In this document: positions 26,388 to 36,608 of the stretch, one piece after another
Layout: the number at the start of each line of letters is the position of its first letter
Position numbering within the stretch: position 1 is the stretch's first letter
Assembly (NCBI RefSeq): GCF_943913695.1
Contig: NZ_CALTZE010000003.1
Location: forward strand, 1-64,000
Length of the DNA stretch: 64,000 nucleotides
Source: an uncultured Marmoricola sp.
GTDB lineage: Bacteria; Actinomycetota; Actinomycetes; Propionibacteriales; Nocardioidaceae
Direction of reading: 5' to 3'
Made by a program: the position numbers and the translations under genes
The notes under the pieces: generated by a model
Seen by the model: the letters and a program-made list of their open reading frames with translations, nothing else
What the model was told of the DNA's origin: nothing
The model's database searches: none

Positions 26388-27146
26388 TCAGCTGACCTGG
26401 TCGACCCCACGCAGCAGCACCTCGTTGATGCCGACGTGGGGCGGCCGGGTCACGAGGTAGCCGATCGCGTCCGCGACATCGTCGGCCTGCAGTGCCTCGC
26501 GCTCGCCGAAGTCGCGCCCGGCGGTCAGCTCGGTGACCACGAAGCCGGGCTCGACCAGGCCGACCCGCACGCCTCGGGGTCCGAGCTCTTGGCGCAGGCC
26601 CTCGCTGAAGGCGCCGACGGCGTGCTTCGTGGCGGCGTAGACGTTGCTCTCGGGCTTGGGCACCCGGCGCCCGCTGGCCGAGCTGACGGTCACCACGTCG
26701 GCGATCCCGCGGGAGCCCTCGGCCGCGGCCAGCAGGTGCGGCAGCGCCGCGTGGGTGGCGTTGAGCACGCCGCCCAGGTTGACCTCCACCATCTGCTGCC
26801 AGTCGGCGAGGTCGGCCTCCACCGCCGGACCCGACAGGGCGATGCCGGCGTTGTTGACCAGTACATCGAGGCTGCCGAGCTCGGCGACCACGGAGTCGAT
26901 CGCCTCGGAGACCGAGGCGGCGTCGGTGACGTCGACGGGCACGGGGTGGGCGGTGCCGCCCGCGGCGCGCAGCTGCTCGGCGAGCTGATCGAGCCGGTCG
27001 GCGCGCCGGGCCAGCAGGGCGACGCTGGCTCCGAGGCCGGCGAGATGGCGGGCGGTGGCCTCGCCGATCCCGCTGGAGGCGCCGGTCACGACGGCCACGG
27101 TGCCGCTGAGGTCACGGGGGCGGCCGGAGTCTTGGGGGCTGCTCAT
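26388..27146 (-). CDS. Short-chain dehydrogenase/reductase
   Basis: A classical SDR of 252 aa. NAD(P)-binding TGASSGIG at about 21-28, NNAG at ~97, catalytic Ser (VSSASG) and Tyr/Lys (YAATK) are present. An ARR after the second strand hints at NADP preference. Members of this clade (YdfG-like) reduce small hydroxy acids or aldehydes; the substrate here is unknown. It is the last gene of a minus-strand operon and overlaps ybaK by ATGA. Confidence 0.88.
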   Translation of the reverse strand: MSSPQDSGRPRDLSGTVAVVTGASSGIGEATARHLAGLGASVALLARRADRLDQLAEQLRAAGGTAHPVPVDVTDAASVSEAIDSVVAELGSLDVLVNNAGIALSGPAVEADLADWQQMVEVNLGGVLNATHAALPHLLAAAEGSRGIADVVTVSSASGRRVPKPESNVYAATKHAVGAFSEGLRQELGPRGVRVGLVEPGFVVTELTAGRDFGEREALQADDVADAIGYLVTRPPHVGINEVLLRGVDQVS

Positions 27147-27658
27147 GGGGTCCCGGTGCCCGTTGCGCGCGCGACCACACCGACCTGCGCGTCGAGCACG
27201 CGCACCAGGTCGTGCGGATCCAGACCCAGGTCGAGCCCCCGACGGCCCCCGCTGACGTAGACCCGGTCGTGCTCCAGCGCGCTGCTGTCGACCACGGTGG
27301 TCAGGCGGGTGCGCTGGCCCAGCGGGCTGATGCCGCCCACGACGTAGCCGGTGCTGCGCTCGGCACGGGCGGGGTCGGCCATGGTGGCGCGCTTGCCGCC
27401 CACGACCGCGGCCAGCGCCTTGAGGTCGAGCCGTCCGCTCACCGGCACCACCGCGACCACGAGCCGTCCGTCGGCCTCCGCCAGCAGCGTCTTGAGCACC
27501 GTGGCGGTGTCGAGGCCGAGCAGCGCCGCCGCCTCCTCGCCGTAGGAGGACGCGGACGGGTCGTGGTCATAGCTGTGCACGGAGTAGGCCACGCCGGCGC
27601 GGTCGAGCGCCGTCGTGGCGGGCGTGCCACCTCCGCGGGCGCGGCGCTCGCGGGACAT
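27143..27658 (-). CDS. ybaK: Cys-tRNA(Pro) deacylase YbaK/EbsC
   Basis: A trans-editing enzyme that hydrolyses Cys-tRNAPro formed by ProRS. The 171-aa product has the YbaK/ProX fold with the conserved KTLLAEADGRLVVAVVPV segment, where the first Lys is the functional lysine, and VGGISPLGQR. The ATG overlaps the stop of the upstream LON-domain gene (TGATG), so these two genes and the SDR form a coupled operon. Confidence 0.9.
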   Translation of the reverse strand: MSRERRARGGGTPATTALDRAGVAYSVHSYDHDPSASSYGEEAAALLGLDTATVLKTLLAEADGRLVVAVVPVSGRLDLKALAAVVGGKRATMADPARAERSTGYVVGGISPLGQRTRLTTVVDSSALEHDRVYVSGGRRGLDLGLDPHDLVRVLDAQVGVVARATGTGTP

Positions 27659-28323
27659 CAGTTGGGCGACCAGCGGGTGCGCGCCACCTCGGTGGCCGGC
27701 AGCGAGGGCAGTGCCCGCATCGCCCGCATCTCCTGGCGCAGCAGCTCGCGCAGGGAGCGCAGCCGCTCGCTCGCCCCGTCGGTCTCGAGCAGGGCCTGGC
27801 GCTGGGGCAGCGTCAGCAGGCAGGTGCTGGCCAGCGCATAGGAGAGGTACGCCGGGTCGCGCGGCAGCTCGCCGACCAGGACCGGGCCGCCGCGCAGCTC
27901 GGAGAGCCGCAGCCGGTAGGTCTCGAAGACGTCCAGGGCGCGGGCGGCCTCCTCGGCCGCGCCCGGCTCGTCCTGGTCGGGCAGCAGCGTCACCTCACCG
28001 CGCAGGAACTCACCCGACGAGTCGTGGTCGACCACCCGCAGCCGCTCGCGGCCGATCACCTCGATGTCGAAGCGGCCGTCGTCGTAAGGCTCGACCTCGG
28101 TCAGCTGCACGAGGGTGCCGACGCGGTGCACCGACTGGGCGCCGTGGTCGCCGACCTCGTAGCCCTCGCGGATCGCCACCACGCCGAAGACCCGGTCGAA
28201 GGTCTGCTCGACCGCGAGCAGCTCGCGCACGAGCGCGCGGTAGCGCTCCTCGAAGACGTGCAGCGGGGTGGCGACGCCCGGGAACACCACGGTGTTCAGC
28301 GGGAAGATCGGCACCGAGGTCAT
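27658..28323 (-). CDS. LON substrate-binding domain (LON_substr_bdg) protein
   Basis: A 221-aa protein consisting of the Lon N-terminal domain without ATPase or protease parts. It starts SVPIFPLNTVVFPGV and has HVFEERYRALVRELL, both typical of the family. It may bind unfolded proteins, but the function of stand-alone members is unknown. On its strand TAGGTT ends 6 nt before the ATG without an SD, so the operon transcript is probably leaderless. Confidence 0.87.
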   Translation of the reverse strand: MTSVPIFPLNTVVFPGVATPLHVFEERYRALVRELLAVEQTFDRVFGVVAIREGYEVGDHGAQSVHRVGTLVQLTEVEPYDDGRFDIEVIGRERLRVVDHDSSGEFLRGEVTLLPDQDEPGAAEEAARALDVFETYRLRLSELRGGPVLVGELPRDPAYLSYALASTCLLTLPQRQALLETDGASERLRSLRELLRQEMRAMRALPSLPATEVARTRWSPN

Positions 28324-28437
28324 GGGAGCAACCTACGCACCGGGACGCGTCGTGCGCTGGAGTCGTCTCGAGCGAGTCGGCGCAGGTCACACCCGACGGC
28401 CCTCCGATCTCGTGCCGGCCGGTGACATGCTGGTCAG

Positions 28438-29610
28438 GTGAGCAGCCGCAGGCGGGTCCTGGCCGCACTGACCGTCCTCGTGGCGCTCGCCCTGACCGCC
28501 GGCGTGGCCGCGTGGCGGGTGCTGCCCTCGGAGCCGCACGCCACCGGCGTACTCGGCGACGGCAGCTCCCGGCTGACGCGGTGCGTCGCGACCGGCCCCC
28601 TCGACTCGGCTGCCGCGGCCAACCGCTTCGTGACCACGGCGCGTGGCAACGGCGCCTTCCAGGGTGCCGACGTCGGCGCCGACGTCGCGCTGCAGGACGG
28701 CCGGCGCCTGTGGGTCTTCGGCGACACCCTGCGCGCCGAGGGCTTCCCCGGGCAGCGCTTCGTGCGCAACTCGATGCTGCTCGTCGGTGACGGGTGCGCC
28801 GAGGCCGTGGTGCCCGCCGACCACGGGGCGGTGATCCCCGACCGCGACGCCGAGGTCGGCTACTGGCCGATGGCGGTGGCCCGCGAGGAGCGCGACGGCT
28901 ACGACCTCGTCGGCGTCACCTCCCAGCGGGTCCGCACCACCGACGCACCCGACGGCGCCTTCGCCTTCGAGTCGCTGGGCTCCTCGATGGCGGTCTTCAC
29001 CGTGCCCGCGGGAGGTACGCCGCGGCTGCTCGCGCAGCGCGACATCGGCGCCGACGACGACGACCCGGCGCGACCGCAGTGGGGTGCGACCGCCACGGTC
29101 GAGGACGGATGGGCCTATCTCTACGGCACCGCCCGACCCGACCGCGAGGGCGTCTTCGGGTTCTCCCTCCGGGTGGCCCGCACCCGCCCCACCGACCTGC
29201 TCACCCCGTCGCGCTGGCAGTACTGGGACGGGAGCCGCTGGCAGTCCGAGGCCCGGCAGGCTGCCGTGCTGATCCCCGCCGAGCGTGGCGTCTCGCAGAC
29301 GCTGAGCGTCTTCGAGCGCGGTGGGCGCTGGTACGCCGTGAGCAAGCGCGACGAGTTCCTCGGCAGCGACGTCGTCGTGTGGCAGGCGCCCTCGCCCACC
29401 GGCCCGTGGGACACCGGCACCACGGTCGCGTCGCTGCCCTCCGACGTCGCGAAGGGCGAGCTGCGCTACATGCCGCTCGCGCATCCGGACCTGCACCCGC
29501 AGCCGGGCCGGGTGCTGGTCTCCTACAGCCGCAACGACACCGACATCGACAAGGTCGCGGACGACCCCTTCCGCTACCGCCCGGAGTTCATGGTCGTCCG
29601 CCTGCCCTGA
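28438..29610 (+). CDS. Exported DUF4185-like beta-propeller protein
   Basis: A 390-aa protein with an N-terminal membrane/signal segment (about 7-26) and an exported region of repeated Trp/Gly-rich blades: [25 protein letters not shown] and [12 protein letters not shown]. These resemble DUF4185 and glycosidase-like five-bladed propellers. It could bind or cleave a carbohydrate, but no catalytic set is clear. CATGCT ends 6 nt before the GTG. The divergent LON operon lies 114 bp upstream. Confidence 0.72.
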   Translation: MSSRRRVLAALTVLVALALTAGVAAWRVLPSEPHATGVLGDGSSRLTRCVATGPLDSAAAANRFVTTARGNGAFQGADVGADVALQDGRRLWVFGDTLRAEGFPGQRFVRNSMLLVGDGCAEAVVPADHGAVIPDRDAEVGYWPMAVAREERDGYDLVGVTSQRVRTTDAPDGAFAFESLGSSMAVFTVPAGGTPRLLAQRDIGADDDDPARPQWGATATVEDGWAYLYGTARPDREGVFGFSLRVARTRPTDLLTPSRWQYWDGSRWQSEARQAAVLIPAERGVSQTLSVFERGGRWYAVSKRDEFLGSDVVVWQAPSPTGPWDTGTTVASLPSDVAKGELRYMPLAHPDLHPQPGRVLVSYSRNDTDIDKVADDPFRYRPEFMVVRLP

Positions 29611-29659
29611 GCCCCGTGACCCGAGACGCCCTGGGCGGCTGCACCGTCGGTCCCCGGCC

Positions 29660-29665
29660 TAGAAT
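29660..29665 (+). promoter_or_regulatory. -10 box for leaderless his operon transcript
   Basis: TAGAAT ends 7 nt before the hisD ATG at 29673, with no intervening SD. This places the his operon promoter inside the 62-bp gap after the DUF4185 gene. There is no room for a leader peptide or attenuator. Confidence 0.6.
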
Positions 29666-29672
29666 CGGGAGC

Positions 29673-30974
29673 ATGATTCGCCGGATCGACCTGCGGGGAC
29701 AGGCCCCTGACGACGACCGCGCCTACCGCGAGCTGGTGCCGCGGGCGGACTTCGACGTCGAGGCCGCGCTCCATGTCGTCCGCCCGATCTGCGACGACGT
29801 CCGCGACCGCGGCGTCGCGGCCGTGCTCGACTACTCCGCCCGCTTCGACGGCGTAGAGCTCACCGACGTGGCCGTGCCGCGCGAGGCGCTCTCGCGCGCG
29901 CTGGCCGAGCTCGACCCCGCGGTCCGCGCCGGTCTGGAGGAGTCGATCGCGCGGCTGCGGCGCACCTGCGAGGCCGAGCTCGACGGCGACGTTGTCACCG
30001 AGGTCGCGCCCGGCGCCGTGGTCACCGCACGCCAGGTGCCGATGGACCGCGTCGGCCTCTACGTGCCCGGCGGCGTCGCCCCGCTGGTCTCCAGCGTCGT
30101 GATGAACGTCGTACCCGCGCAGGTCGCCGGCGTCGGCTCGCTCGCGCTGGCCAGCTCGCCCAACAAGGAGCACGGCGGCCTGCCGCACCCTACGATCCTG
30201 GCCGCCTGCGAGCTGCTCGGCGTCACCGAGGTCTACGCCGCAGGCGGGGCGCAGGCGATCGCGATGTTCGCCCACGGCGCGGGGCCTTGCCGTCCCGTCG
30301 ACTTGGTCACCGGGCCCGGCAACATCTACACCGTCGCGGCCAAGCGGCTGCTCAAGGGCGTCGTCGGCATCGACTCCGAGGCCGGTCCCACCGAGATCGC
30401 CGTGCTCGCCGACGACACGGCCGACGCGGCCTACGTCGCGGCCGACCTGGTCTCCCAGGCCGAGCACGACCCGATGGCCGCGAGCGTGCTCGTCACCGAC
30501 TCGCTGCGCCTGGCCGACGAGGTCGAGGCCGAGCTCGACAAGCAGGTCGCCGTGACCCGCCACGTCGAGCGCGTGCGCACCGCGCTGGGCGGCAAGCAGT
30601 CCGGCATCGTGCTGGTCGACGACCTCGAGCAGGGCCTGGCGGTGGTCAACGCCTACGCCGCCGAGCACACCGAGGTGCAGACCGCCGACGCGGCCGATGT
30701 GGCGCGACGGGTGCGCAACGCCGGCGCCGTCTTCGTCGGCCCGTGGGCGCCGGTCTCGCTCGGCGACTACTGCGCCGGCTCCAACCACGTGCTGCCCACG
30801 GCCGGCTGCGCCTGCCACTCCTCCGGGCTCTCGGTGCGCTCGTTCCTCAAGACGGTGCACCTCGTCGAATACAGCCGCGACGCGCTCGACGAGGTCGCCG
30901 GGCACGTTGTCACCCTGGCCCACGCCGAGGACCTCCCCGGCCACGCGGCGGCCGTCCAGGCGCGCACGTCGTGA
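29673..30974 (+). CDS. hisD: Histidinol dehydrogenase HisD
   Basis: A zinc enzyme oxidising histidinol to histidine with two NAD+. The 433-aa product carries [48 protein letters not shown] and the base/metal segment [13 protein letters not shown] (Glu-His pair). The C-terminal [10 protein letters not shown] is canonical. It starts the operon hisDCBHAF, with each junction after it overlapping except hisH-hisA. hisG, hisI and hisN are not in this window. Confidence 0.97.
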   Translation: MIRRIDLRGQAPDDDRAYRELVPRADFDVEAALHVVRPICDDVRDRGVAAVLDYSARFDGVELTDVAVPREALSRALAELDPAVRAGLEESIARLRRTCEAELDGDVVTEVAPGAVVTARQVPMDRVGLYVPGGVAPLVSSVVMNVVPAQVAGVGSLALASSPNKEHGGLPHPTILAACELLGVTEVYAAGGAQAIAMFAHGAGPCRPVDLVTGPGNIYTVAAKRLLKGVVGIDSEAGPTEIAVLADDTADAAYVAADLVSQAEHDPMAASVLVTDSLRLADEVEAELDKQVAVTRHVERVRTALGGKQSGIVLVDDLEQGLAVVNAYAAEHTEVQTADAADVARRVRNAGAVFVGPWAPVSLGDYCAGSNHVLPTAGCACHSSGLSVRSFLKTVHLVEYSRDALDEVAGHVVTLAHAEDLPGHAAAVQARTS

Positions 30975-32095
30975 CCGCCCCGGATCCGACCTGGCCACCG
31001 CTGCGCGAGGAGCTGCGCGGGGTGGCGCCCTACGGCGCGCCGCAGCTCTCGCGCGAGCAGGCGCCCGTGCAGCTCAACGTCAACGAGAACCCCTACGGCC
31101 CTTCGCAAACGGTCGTCGACGACGTCGCCGCCTCGGTCGCGGCCGTCGCCGGCACGCTCAACCGCTACCCCGACCGCGAGTTCGCCGAGCTGAGGGGGGC
31201 GCTGGCCGACTACCTGCGCCACGAGGCCGGCGTACGCGTCGACCCGGCGCAGGTGTGGGCGGCCAACGGCTCCAACGAGGTGATGCTGCACCTGCTGCAG
31301 GCCTTCGGCGGGCCCGGACGCACCGTGGTGAGCTTCGCCCCGACGTACTCGATGTATCCGGAGTACGCCCGCGACACCCTGACCGACTACGTCGTGGGCC
31401 GCCGCGAGGCCGACTTCTCCTTCGACCTCGCCGAGGCCGAGCGCGTCGTGAAGGAGCACCGCCCCAGCGTGGTGCTGCTGCCGTCGCCCAACAACCCCAC
31501 CGGCACCGCGCTGCCCCACGAGGTGATCGGCACGCTCTGCGCGCTGGTCGGTGACGACGGCGTGGTCGTCATCGACGAGGCGTACGCCGAGTTCCGCCGC
31601 GCCGGCACGCCCTCGGCCCTGGAGCTGCTCAGCGAGCACCGCAACCTCGTGGTGACGCGCACGATGAGCAAGGCCTTCGCGCTGGCCGGCGCCCGGCTGG
31701 GCTACCTGGCCGCGGCACCCGAGGTCTGCGACGCGCTGCGCGTCGTACGCCTGCCCTACCACCTCTCCGCGGTCACCCAGGCGACCGCGCTGGCGGCGCT
31801 GCGGCACCGGGAGGAGCTGCTCGGCCGGGTGGCCGAGCTGCGTGCCGAGCGCGACGCCACGGTGACCTGGCTGGCCGACCAGGGGCTGGAGGTGGCGCCG
31901 AGCGACGCCAACTTCGTGCTCTTCGGCCGGTTCGCCGACCGCGACCGGGTCTGGCAGCATCTGCTCGAGCAGGGCGTGCTGATCCGCGTCACCGGCCCGG
32001 AGGGCTGGCTGCGGGTCTCGGTCGGCACACCGGAGGAGATGACGGCCTTCCGGGCCGCCCTCGTCAACGCCATCACGCAGGAGAACGCCTCATGA
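30971..32095 (+). CDS. hisC: Histidinol-phosphate aminotransferase HisC
   Basis: A PLP-dependent fold-type I transaminase converting imidazole acetol phosphate to histidinol phosphate. The 374-aa product has [29 protein letters not shown] and the PLP lysine in [17 protein letters not shown]. The GTG overlaps the hisD stop (GTGA). The end overlaps hisB (ATGA). In some actinobacteria HisC also transaminates aromatic acids; nothing here decides that. Confidence 0.96.
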   Translation: MTAPDPTWPPLREELRGVAPYGAPQLSREQAPVQLNVNENPYGPSQTVVDDVAASVAAVAGTLNRYPDREFAELRGALADYLRHEAGVRVDPAQVWAANGSNEVMLHLLQAFGGPGRTVVSFAPTYSMYPEYARDTLTDYVVGRREADFSFDLAEAERVVKEHRPSVVLLPSPNNPTGTALPHEVIGTLCALVGDDGVVVIDEAYAEFRRAGTPSALELLSEHRNLVVTRTMSKAFALAGARLGYLAAAPEVCDALRVVRLPYHLSAVTQATALAALRHREELLGRVAELRAERDATVTWLADQGLEVAPSDANFVLFGRFADRDRVWQHLLEQGVLIRVTGPEGWLRVSVGTPEEMTAFRAALVNAITQENAS

Positions 32096-32712
32096 GCCCC
32101 CGCAACGGACGCAGTGCACGCATCGAGCGCCGCACCAAGGAGTCCTCGGTGCTCGTCGAGCTCGACCTCGACGGCACCGGTGCGACCGACATCAGCACCG
32201 GCGTCGGCTTCTACGACCACATGCTCGACGCGCTCGGCCGCCACTCCCTCATCGACCTGACCGTGCGCACCGAGGGTGACGTGCACATCGACGGCCACCA
32301 CAGCGTCGAGGACACCGCGATCGTGATCGGCGAGGCGCTGCGCCAGGCGCTCGGCGACAAGCGGGGCATCCGGCGCTACGGCGACGCCCTGGTGCCGTTG
32401 GACGAGGCGCTCGCGCAGGCCGTGGTCGACGTCTCCGGGCGGCCCTACTTCGTCCACTCCGGCGAGCCCGAGGGCCAGGTCTACGCGCTGATCGGCGGTT
32501 CGGGCGTGCCCTACGCCGGCTCGCTGACCGCCCACGTGCTCGAGTCGGTCGCGCACCACGCCGGCATCACGCTGCACGTGCGCCTGCTCGGCGGTCGCGA
32601 CCCGCACCACATCGTCGAGGCGCAGTTCAAGGCCGTGGCCCGCGCGCTGCGCGACGCGGTCGCGCTCGACCCGCGCGAGAAGGGCGTGCCGTCGACCAAG
32701 GGATCCCTGTGA
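32092..32712 (+). CDS. hisB: Imidazoleglycerol-phosphate dehydratase HisB
   Basis: A manganese-dependent dehydratase. The 206-aa product is the stand-alone type, without the phosphatase domain of enterobacterial HisB. Metal-binding motifs are complete: [45 protein letters not shown] and [12 protein letters not shown]. It is coupled to hisC by ATGA and to hisH by GTGA. Confidence 0.97.
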   Translation: MSPRNGRSARIERRTKESSVLVELDLDGTGATDISTGVGFYDHMLDALGRHSLIDLTVRTEGDVHIDGHHSVEDTAIVIGEALRQALGDKRGIRRYGDALVPLDEALAQAVVDVSGRPYFVHSGEPEGQVYALIGGSGVPYAGSLTAHVLESVAHHAGITLHVRLLGGRDPHHIVEAQFKAVARALRDAVALDPREKGVPSTKGSL

Positions 32713-33353
32713 CGGCGGCTGCGAGCCCCTCGGTCACGGTCCTCGACTACGGATCGGGCAACCTGCGCTCCGCCGTGCGCGCGCTCGAGCGCGCCGGCGC
32801 GCAGGTCACCTTGACCGCCGACCGTCAGGCCGCGCTCGACGCCGACGGGCTGGTCGTGCCCGGAGTCGGTGCCTACGCCGCCTGCATGGCCGGGCTGCGC
32901 GGCGTACGCGGGCCGGAGACGATCGGGCGCCGGCTCGCCGGTGGCCGTCCGGTGCTCGCGATCTGCGTCGGACTCCAGGTGCTCTTCGAGCGCGGGGTGG
33001 AGCACGGGGTCGAGACCGCCGGGTGCGCCGAGTGGCCCGGCACCGTGGAGCGGCTGCAGGCCCCGGTCGTGCCGCACATGGGGTGGAACACGGTGGAGGT
33101 GCCAGACGGCTCCACCCTGTTCGAGGGCGTCGTCGAGGAGCGCTTCTACTTCGTGCACTCCTACGCCGTGCGCGAGTGGACGCTGCAGACCAACGACCGC
33201 ACCCGCGCGCCACTGGTCACCTGGGCCTCCCACGGTGGCGACCGCTTCGTCGCGGCCGTCGAGAACGGCCCGCTCAGCGCCACCCAGTTCCACCCCGAGA
33301 AGTCCGGCGACGCCGGCGCCCGGCTGCTCCGCAACTGGGTCGACTCGCTCTGA
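32709..33353 (+). CDS. hisH: Imidazole glycerol phosphate synthase glutaminase subunit HisH
   Basis: A class I glutamine amidotransferase that supplies ammonia to HisF. The 214-aa product has the triad Cys86 (AICVGLQ), His195 and Glu197 (FHPEKSG), plus PGVGAY and MGWNTVE. The GTG overlaps hisB. hisF follows two genes later in the same operon, the usual arrangement hisH-hisA-hisF. Confidence 0.96.
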   Translation: MTAAASPSVTVLDYGSGNLRSAVRALERAGAQVTLTADRQAALDADGLVVPGVGAYAACMAGLRGVRGPETIGRRLAGGRPVLAICVGLQVLFERGVEHGVETAGCAEWPGTVERLQAPVVPHMGWNTVEVPDGSTLFEGVVEERFYFVHSYAVREWTLQTNDRTRAPLVTWASHGGDRFVAAVENGPLSATQFHPEKSGDAGARLLRNWVDSL

Positions 33354-33361
33354 GAGGCCAC

Positions 33362-34108
33362 ATGTCCTATCTCCAGCTGCTGCCCGCCGTCGACATCACC
33401 GAGGGCCGCGCCGTCCAGCTCGCCCAGGGCGTCGCCGGGTCCGAGCGCGTCTACGGCGACCCCGTCGCCGCCGCGCGGCGGTGGCAGGACGCCGGGGCGG
33501 AGTGGCTGCACCTCGTCGACCTCGACGCCGCCTTCGGCCGCGGCAGCAACCGCGAGCTCCAGGCGGAGATCGTCGGCGCGCTCGACATCGACGTGGAGAT
33601 GAGCGGCGGCATCCGCGACGACGAGTCGCTGGAGGCCGCGCTGGCCACCGGCTGCCGGCGGGTCAACATCGGCACCGCCGCGCTCGAGCAGCCGCAGTGG
33701 TGCGCGCAGGTGATCGCCGAGCACGGCGACCGCATCGCCATCGGCCTCGACGTGCGGGGCCGCACCCTGGCCGCCCGCGGCTGGACCCGCGACGGTGGCG
33801 ACCTCTACGAGGTGCTGGCCCGGCTCGACTCCGAGGGCTGCGCCCGCTACGTCGTCACCGACGTCAACAAGGACGGCATGCTGCAGGGCCCCAACCTCGA
33901 CCTGCTGCGCGACGTCTGCGCCGCCACCGACGCGCCGGTCATCGCCTCGGGCGGCGTCACCACCCTGGCCGACATCGAGGCGCTGATGGGCCTGGTCCGC
34001 AGTGACGGTCCGGGGGGCGTCGAGGGCGCGATCGCCGGCACCGCGCTCTACGAGGGCCGCTTCACCCTCGAGGACGCCCTCGCGCTGACCCGCGGGGGCG
34101 GGCGGTGA
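33362..34108 (+). CDS. priA: Phosphoribosyl isomerase A (HisA/PriA)
   Basis: A TIM-barrel isomerase of 248 aa acting on ProFAR in histidine synthesis. In actinobacteria the PriA form also replaces TrpF in tryptophan synthesis. General acid/base positions are Asp11 (PAVDITEGR) and Asp167 (VVTDVNKDG). GWTRDGG (140-146) matches the PriA loop that adapts to both substrates. Dual function is inferred; it holds only if the genome lacks a separate trpF. AGAGG sits 5 nt before the ATG, and hisF overlaps by GTGA. Confidence 0.93.
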   Translation: MSYLQLLPAVDITEGRAVQLAQGVAGSERVYGDPVAAARRWQDAGAEWLHLVDLDAAFGRGSNRELQAEIVGALDIDVEMSGGIRDDESLEAALATGCRRVNIGTAALEQPQWCAQVIAEHGDRIAIGLDVRGRTLAARGWTRDGGDLYEVLARLDSEGCARYVVTDVNKDGMLQGPNLDLLRDVCAATDAPVIASGGVTTLADIEALMGLVRSDGPGGVEGAIAGTALYEGRFTLEDALALTRGGGR

Positions 34109-34866
34109 GCCTCGCCGTACGCGTGATCCCGTGTCTCGACGTCGACGCCGGCCGCGTCGTCAAGGGGGTCAACTTCCGCGAGCTCCGTGACGCGGGCGAT
34201 CCCGTCGAGCTGGCCAAGCTCTACGACGCCGAGGGCGCCGACGAGCTCACCTTCCTCGACATCTCCGCCAGCCACGAGGGCCGCTCCACGACGATGGAGA
34301 TCGTCTCCGCCACCGCCGAGCAGGTCTTCATCCCGCTCACCGTGGGCGGGGGAGTGGGCAGCGCCGACGACGTCGACCGCCTGCTGCGCGCCGGAGCCGA
34401 CAAGGTCGCGGTCAACACCGCCGCCATCCGCCGCCCCGAGCTGGTCGCCGAGATCGCCGACCGCTTCGGCAACCAGGTGCTGGTGCTCTCGGTGGACGCC
34501 CGCAGGGCGAGCGGCACCGACAGCGGCTTCGAGGTCACCACCCACGGCGGGCGCGAGTCCGCCGGGCTGGACGCCGTGGCCTGGGCCGCCCGTGCGGCCG
34601 AGCTGGGCGCCGGTGAGATCCTGCTCAACGCCATGGACGCAGACGGCACCACCGACGGCTTCGACCTCGAGCTGATCCACGCCGTACGCCGCGAGGTGGG
34701 CATCCCCGTCATCGCCAGCGGTGGCGCCGGGGCGCTCGACCACTTCGCCCCCGCCGTCGACGCCGGGGCCGACGCCGTCCTCGCCGCCACCGTCTTCCAC
34801 TTCGGCACCCTGCGCATCGGCGAGGTCAAGGCCTCCCTGGCCACCGCGGGCCACCCCGTCCGCTGA
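34105..34866 (+). CDS. hisF: Imidazole glycerol phosphate synthase cyclase subunit HisF
   Basis: A TIM-barrel cyclase of 253 aa that uses ammonia from HisH to make IGP and AICAR. Catalytic Asp residues are in [15 protein letters not shown] (Asp12) and VLSVDARR (Asp131). LTVGGGVGS and the late [13 protein letters not shown] phosphate-binding elements are present. It is the last gene of the operon; the next gene is on the other strand, 8 bp away. Confidence 0.97.
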   Translation: MSLAVRVIPCLDVDAGRVVKGVNFRELRDAGDPVELAKLYDAEGADELTFLDISASHEGRSTTMEIVSATAEQVFIPLTVGGGVGSADDVDRLLRAGADKVAVNTAAIRRPELVAEIADRFGNQVLVLSVDARRASGTDSGFEVTTHGGRESAGLDAVAWAARAAELGAGEILLNAMDADGTTDGFDLELIHAVRREVGIPVIASGGAGALDHFAPAVDAGADAVLAATVFHFGTLRIGEVKASLATAGHPVR

Positions 34867-34874
34867 GGCGTGAC

Positions 34875-35273
34875 TCACTCGGGCAGTGGCGGGCGTCCGA
34901 CTCCGAGGATCCGGGCGAGGACCTTCGCGATCGAAGCGGCGTGCAGCCCAGGGCTCCCGGCGAGGTCGATGCCGATCTCGGGCAGGTCCCAGCCCTCGAC
35001 GCTGAGCACGGCACGCTGCCGCTCGTGGTCGACGTACAGCCAGAAGTCGATGCAGGAGACGTGGGGCCAGGCCCCCTCGCCGTAGGACTCCACGATGCCG
35101 CTGTCCGGGTATGCGGCGGCGAAGCGCTGCGGGTCGGCCTCCCACAGGATCGCCGACACCGCGCCGTCGGGCTCGTGAGAGATCTGCCGCTCGAACCCGA
35201 CGTCGGCCGCCTCGAGCACGGGGTCGCAGTGCGCGCAGACCAGCCGCACCCACTCCGCGTCCAGTGCCGTCAC
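34875..35273 (-). CDS. Hypothetical protein
   Basis: A 132-aa soluble protein I do not recognise. Visible features are a CAHC pair near the N terminus (LVCAHCDPVLEA), a central acidic and aromatic part (SCIDFWLYVDHERQ) and a C-terminal LPEIGIDLAG segment. The GTG at 35273 is chosen because TAGCAT ends 7 nt before it on this strand; earlier in-frame starts would add a very basic, unlikely tail. It converges on hisF. Possibly an immunity- or DUF-type small protein, but nothing supports a function. Confidence 0.6.
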   Translation of the reverse strand: MTALDAEWVRLVCAHCDPVLEAADVGFERQISHEPDGAVSAILWEADPQRFAAAYPDSGIVESYGEGAWPHVSCIDFWLYVDHERQRAVLSVEGWDLPEIGIDLAGSPGLHAASIAKVLARILGVGRPPLPE

Positions 35274-35418
35274 GTGACGGATGCTAGGGGCGAGCGCCCT
35301 CTCAGCGCCCTTTCGTCGCCTCGGCCAGTGCGTCGCCGGCTCCCTCGCGGCCCGCGGCCGCCGACAGTCGCGGCGCGTGGGGCGATGAGTCCGGACGCTG
35401 CGGCGGGTCGACCCGTGC

Positions 35419-35787
<369 letters not shown>

Positions 35788-35823
35788 CGTGAGGGTGGGA
35801 TGCCCGGGGTTCGATGCCGGGCC

Positions 35824-36387
35824 TCACCCGCGCGTCTCGTACCTCGTCATGAGCAGGCCGCCCGCGAGCTGACGGGTCTCCACCAGGTGCAGGCTCACCC
35901 AGCTCTCCAGCGCCGGAAACATGAACGTGCCGCCGCCGAGCAGCACCGGGTGGGTGAGGAGCACGTACTCGTCGACCAGCCCCGCCTGCACGGCGGTGGC
36001 GGCGAGGCTGGCCCCGACGACGTCGATCGACCCCTCGCCCTCCGTCTTGAGGCGGGCGATCTCGGTCGCGGCGTCGGTGGCGACGAGCCGAGCGTTCCAG
36101 TCCACCTCGCGCAGCGTCGAGGAGAAGACCACCTTCGGCATCTCCCGCCAGCGGCGGGCGAACTCCGCGTGGGCCGGCGTGACGTCCGGCTCCTGGTCGG
36201 CCATGGGCCAGTGCGAGCTCATCGCCTCCCACAGCCGGCGCCCGTAGAGCGCGAGCCCGGTCGCGGCCACCCGGTCGGACCAGAACTGGAAGAGCTCGTC
36301 GCTCGGCACGCTCCAGCCCAGGTCGTCGCCCGGTGCAGCGATGTAGCCGTCCAGGCTCACGTTCATGGCATAGCTCAGTCGTCGCAC
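35824..36387 (-). CDS. Dihydrofolate reductase-like (RibD C-terminal domain) protein
   Basis: A 187-aa protein of the RibD_C/YyaP clade. It starts RRLSYAMNVSLDGYIA, has GRRLWEAM, and a Gly-rich NADPH-binding stretch near GGGTFMF. These proteins resemble dihydrofolate reductase but usually do not act on folate; the substrate is unknown. The GTG start follows GAGGAGAGG. It converges on the YCII gene, with 36 bp between. Confidence 0.85.
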   Translation of the reverse strand: MRRLSYAMNVSLDGYIAAPGDDLGWSVPSDELFQFWSDRVAATGLALYGRRLWEAMSSHWPMADQEPDVTPAHAEFARRWREMPKVVFSSTLREVDWNARLVATDAATEIARLKTEGEGSIDVVGASLAATAVQAGLVDEYVLLTHPVLLGGGTFMFPALESWVSLHLVETRQLAGGLLMTRYETRG

Positions 36388-36608
36388 GGTGGCCGCCTCT
36401 CCTCGGGTGTCTCAAACTAGCGGCGTAGAGCGCCCAGCAGCGGCACTCCCGGCTCCGTGATCCCTCCTGCAGTGAGAGTGCGGGTGGTCGCGCGCATCAT
36501 GGGTGGCCCCGGCAGGAGGAGACAGACAGTGATCAGCACTCTCTCGTCAACGACTCCTTGCCCTGGGGGAGCGCGGCTCAGCGCAAGCGGGGGTTGATCG
36601 ATGACGAC
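36388..36608. other. Intergenic stretch downstream of DUF222-HNH gene
   Basis: No supported gene. It holds the TAGTTT (minus strand, 36421-36416) that may serve the DHFR-like gene. The rest could be decayed sequence from the HNH element. No terminal repeats or target-site duplication could be recognised. Confidence 0.3.

Noticed and set aside
28794..30974. Apparent fusion reading through the DUF4185 3' end into HisD
   Set aside because: The upstream part is an out-of-frame shadow of the DUF4185 gene. HisD has its own -10 box and ATG at 29673, and the 433-aa product is full length.
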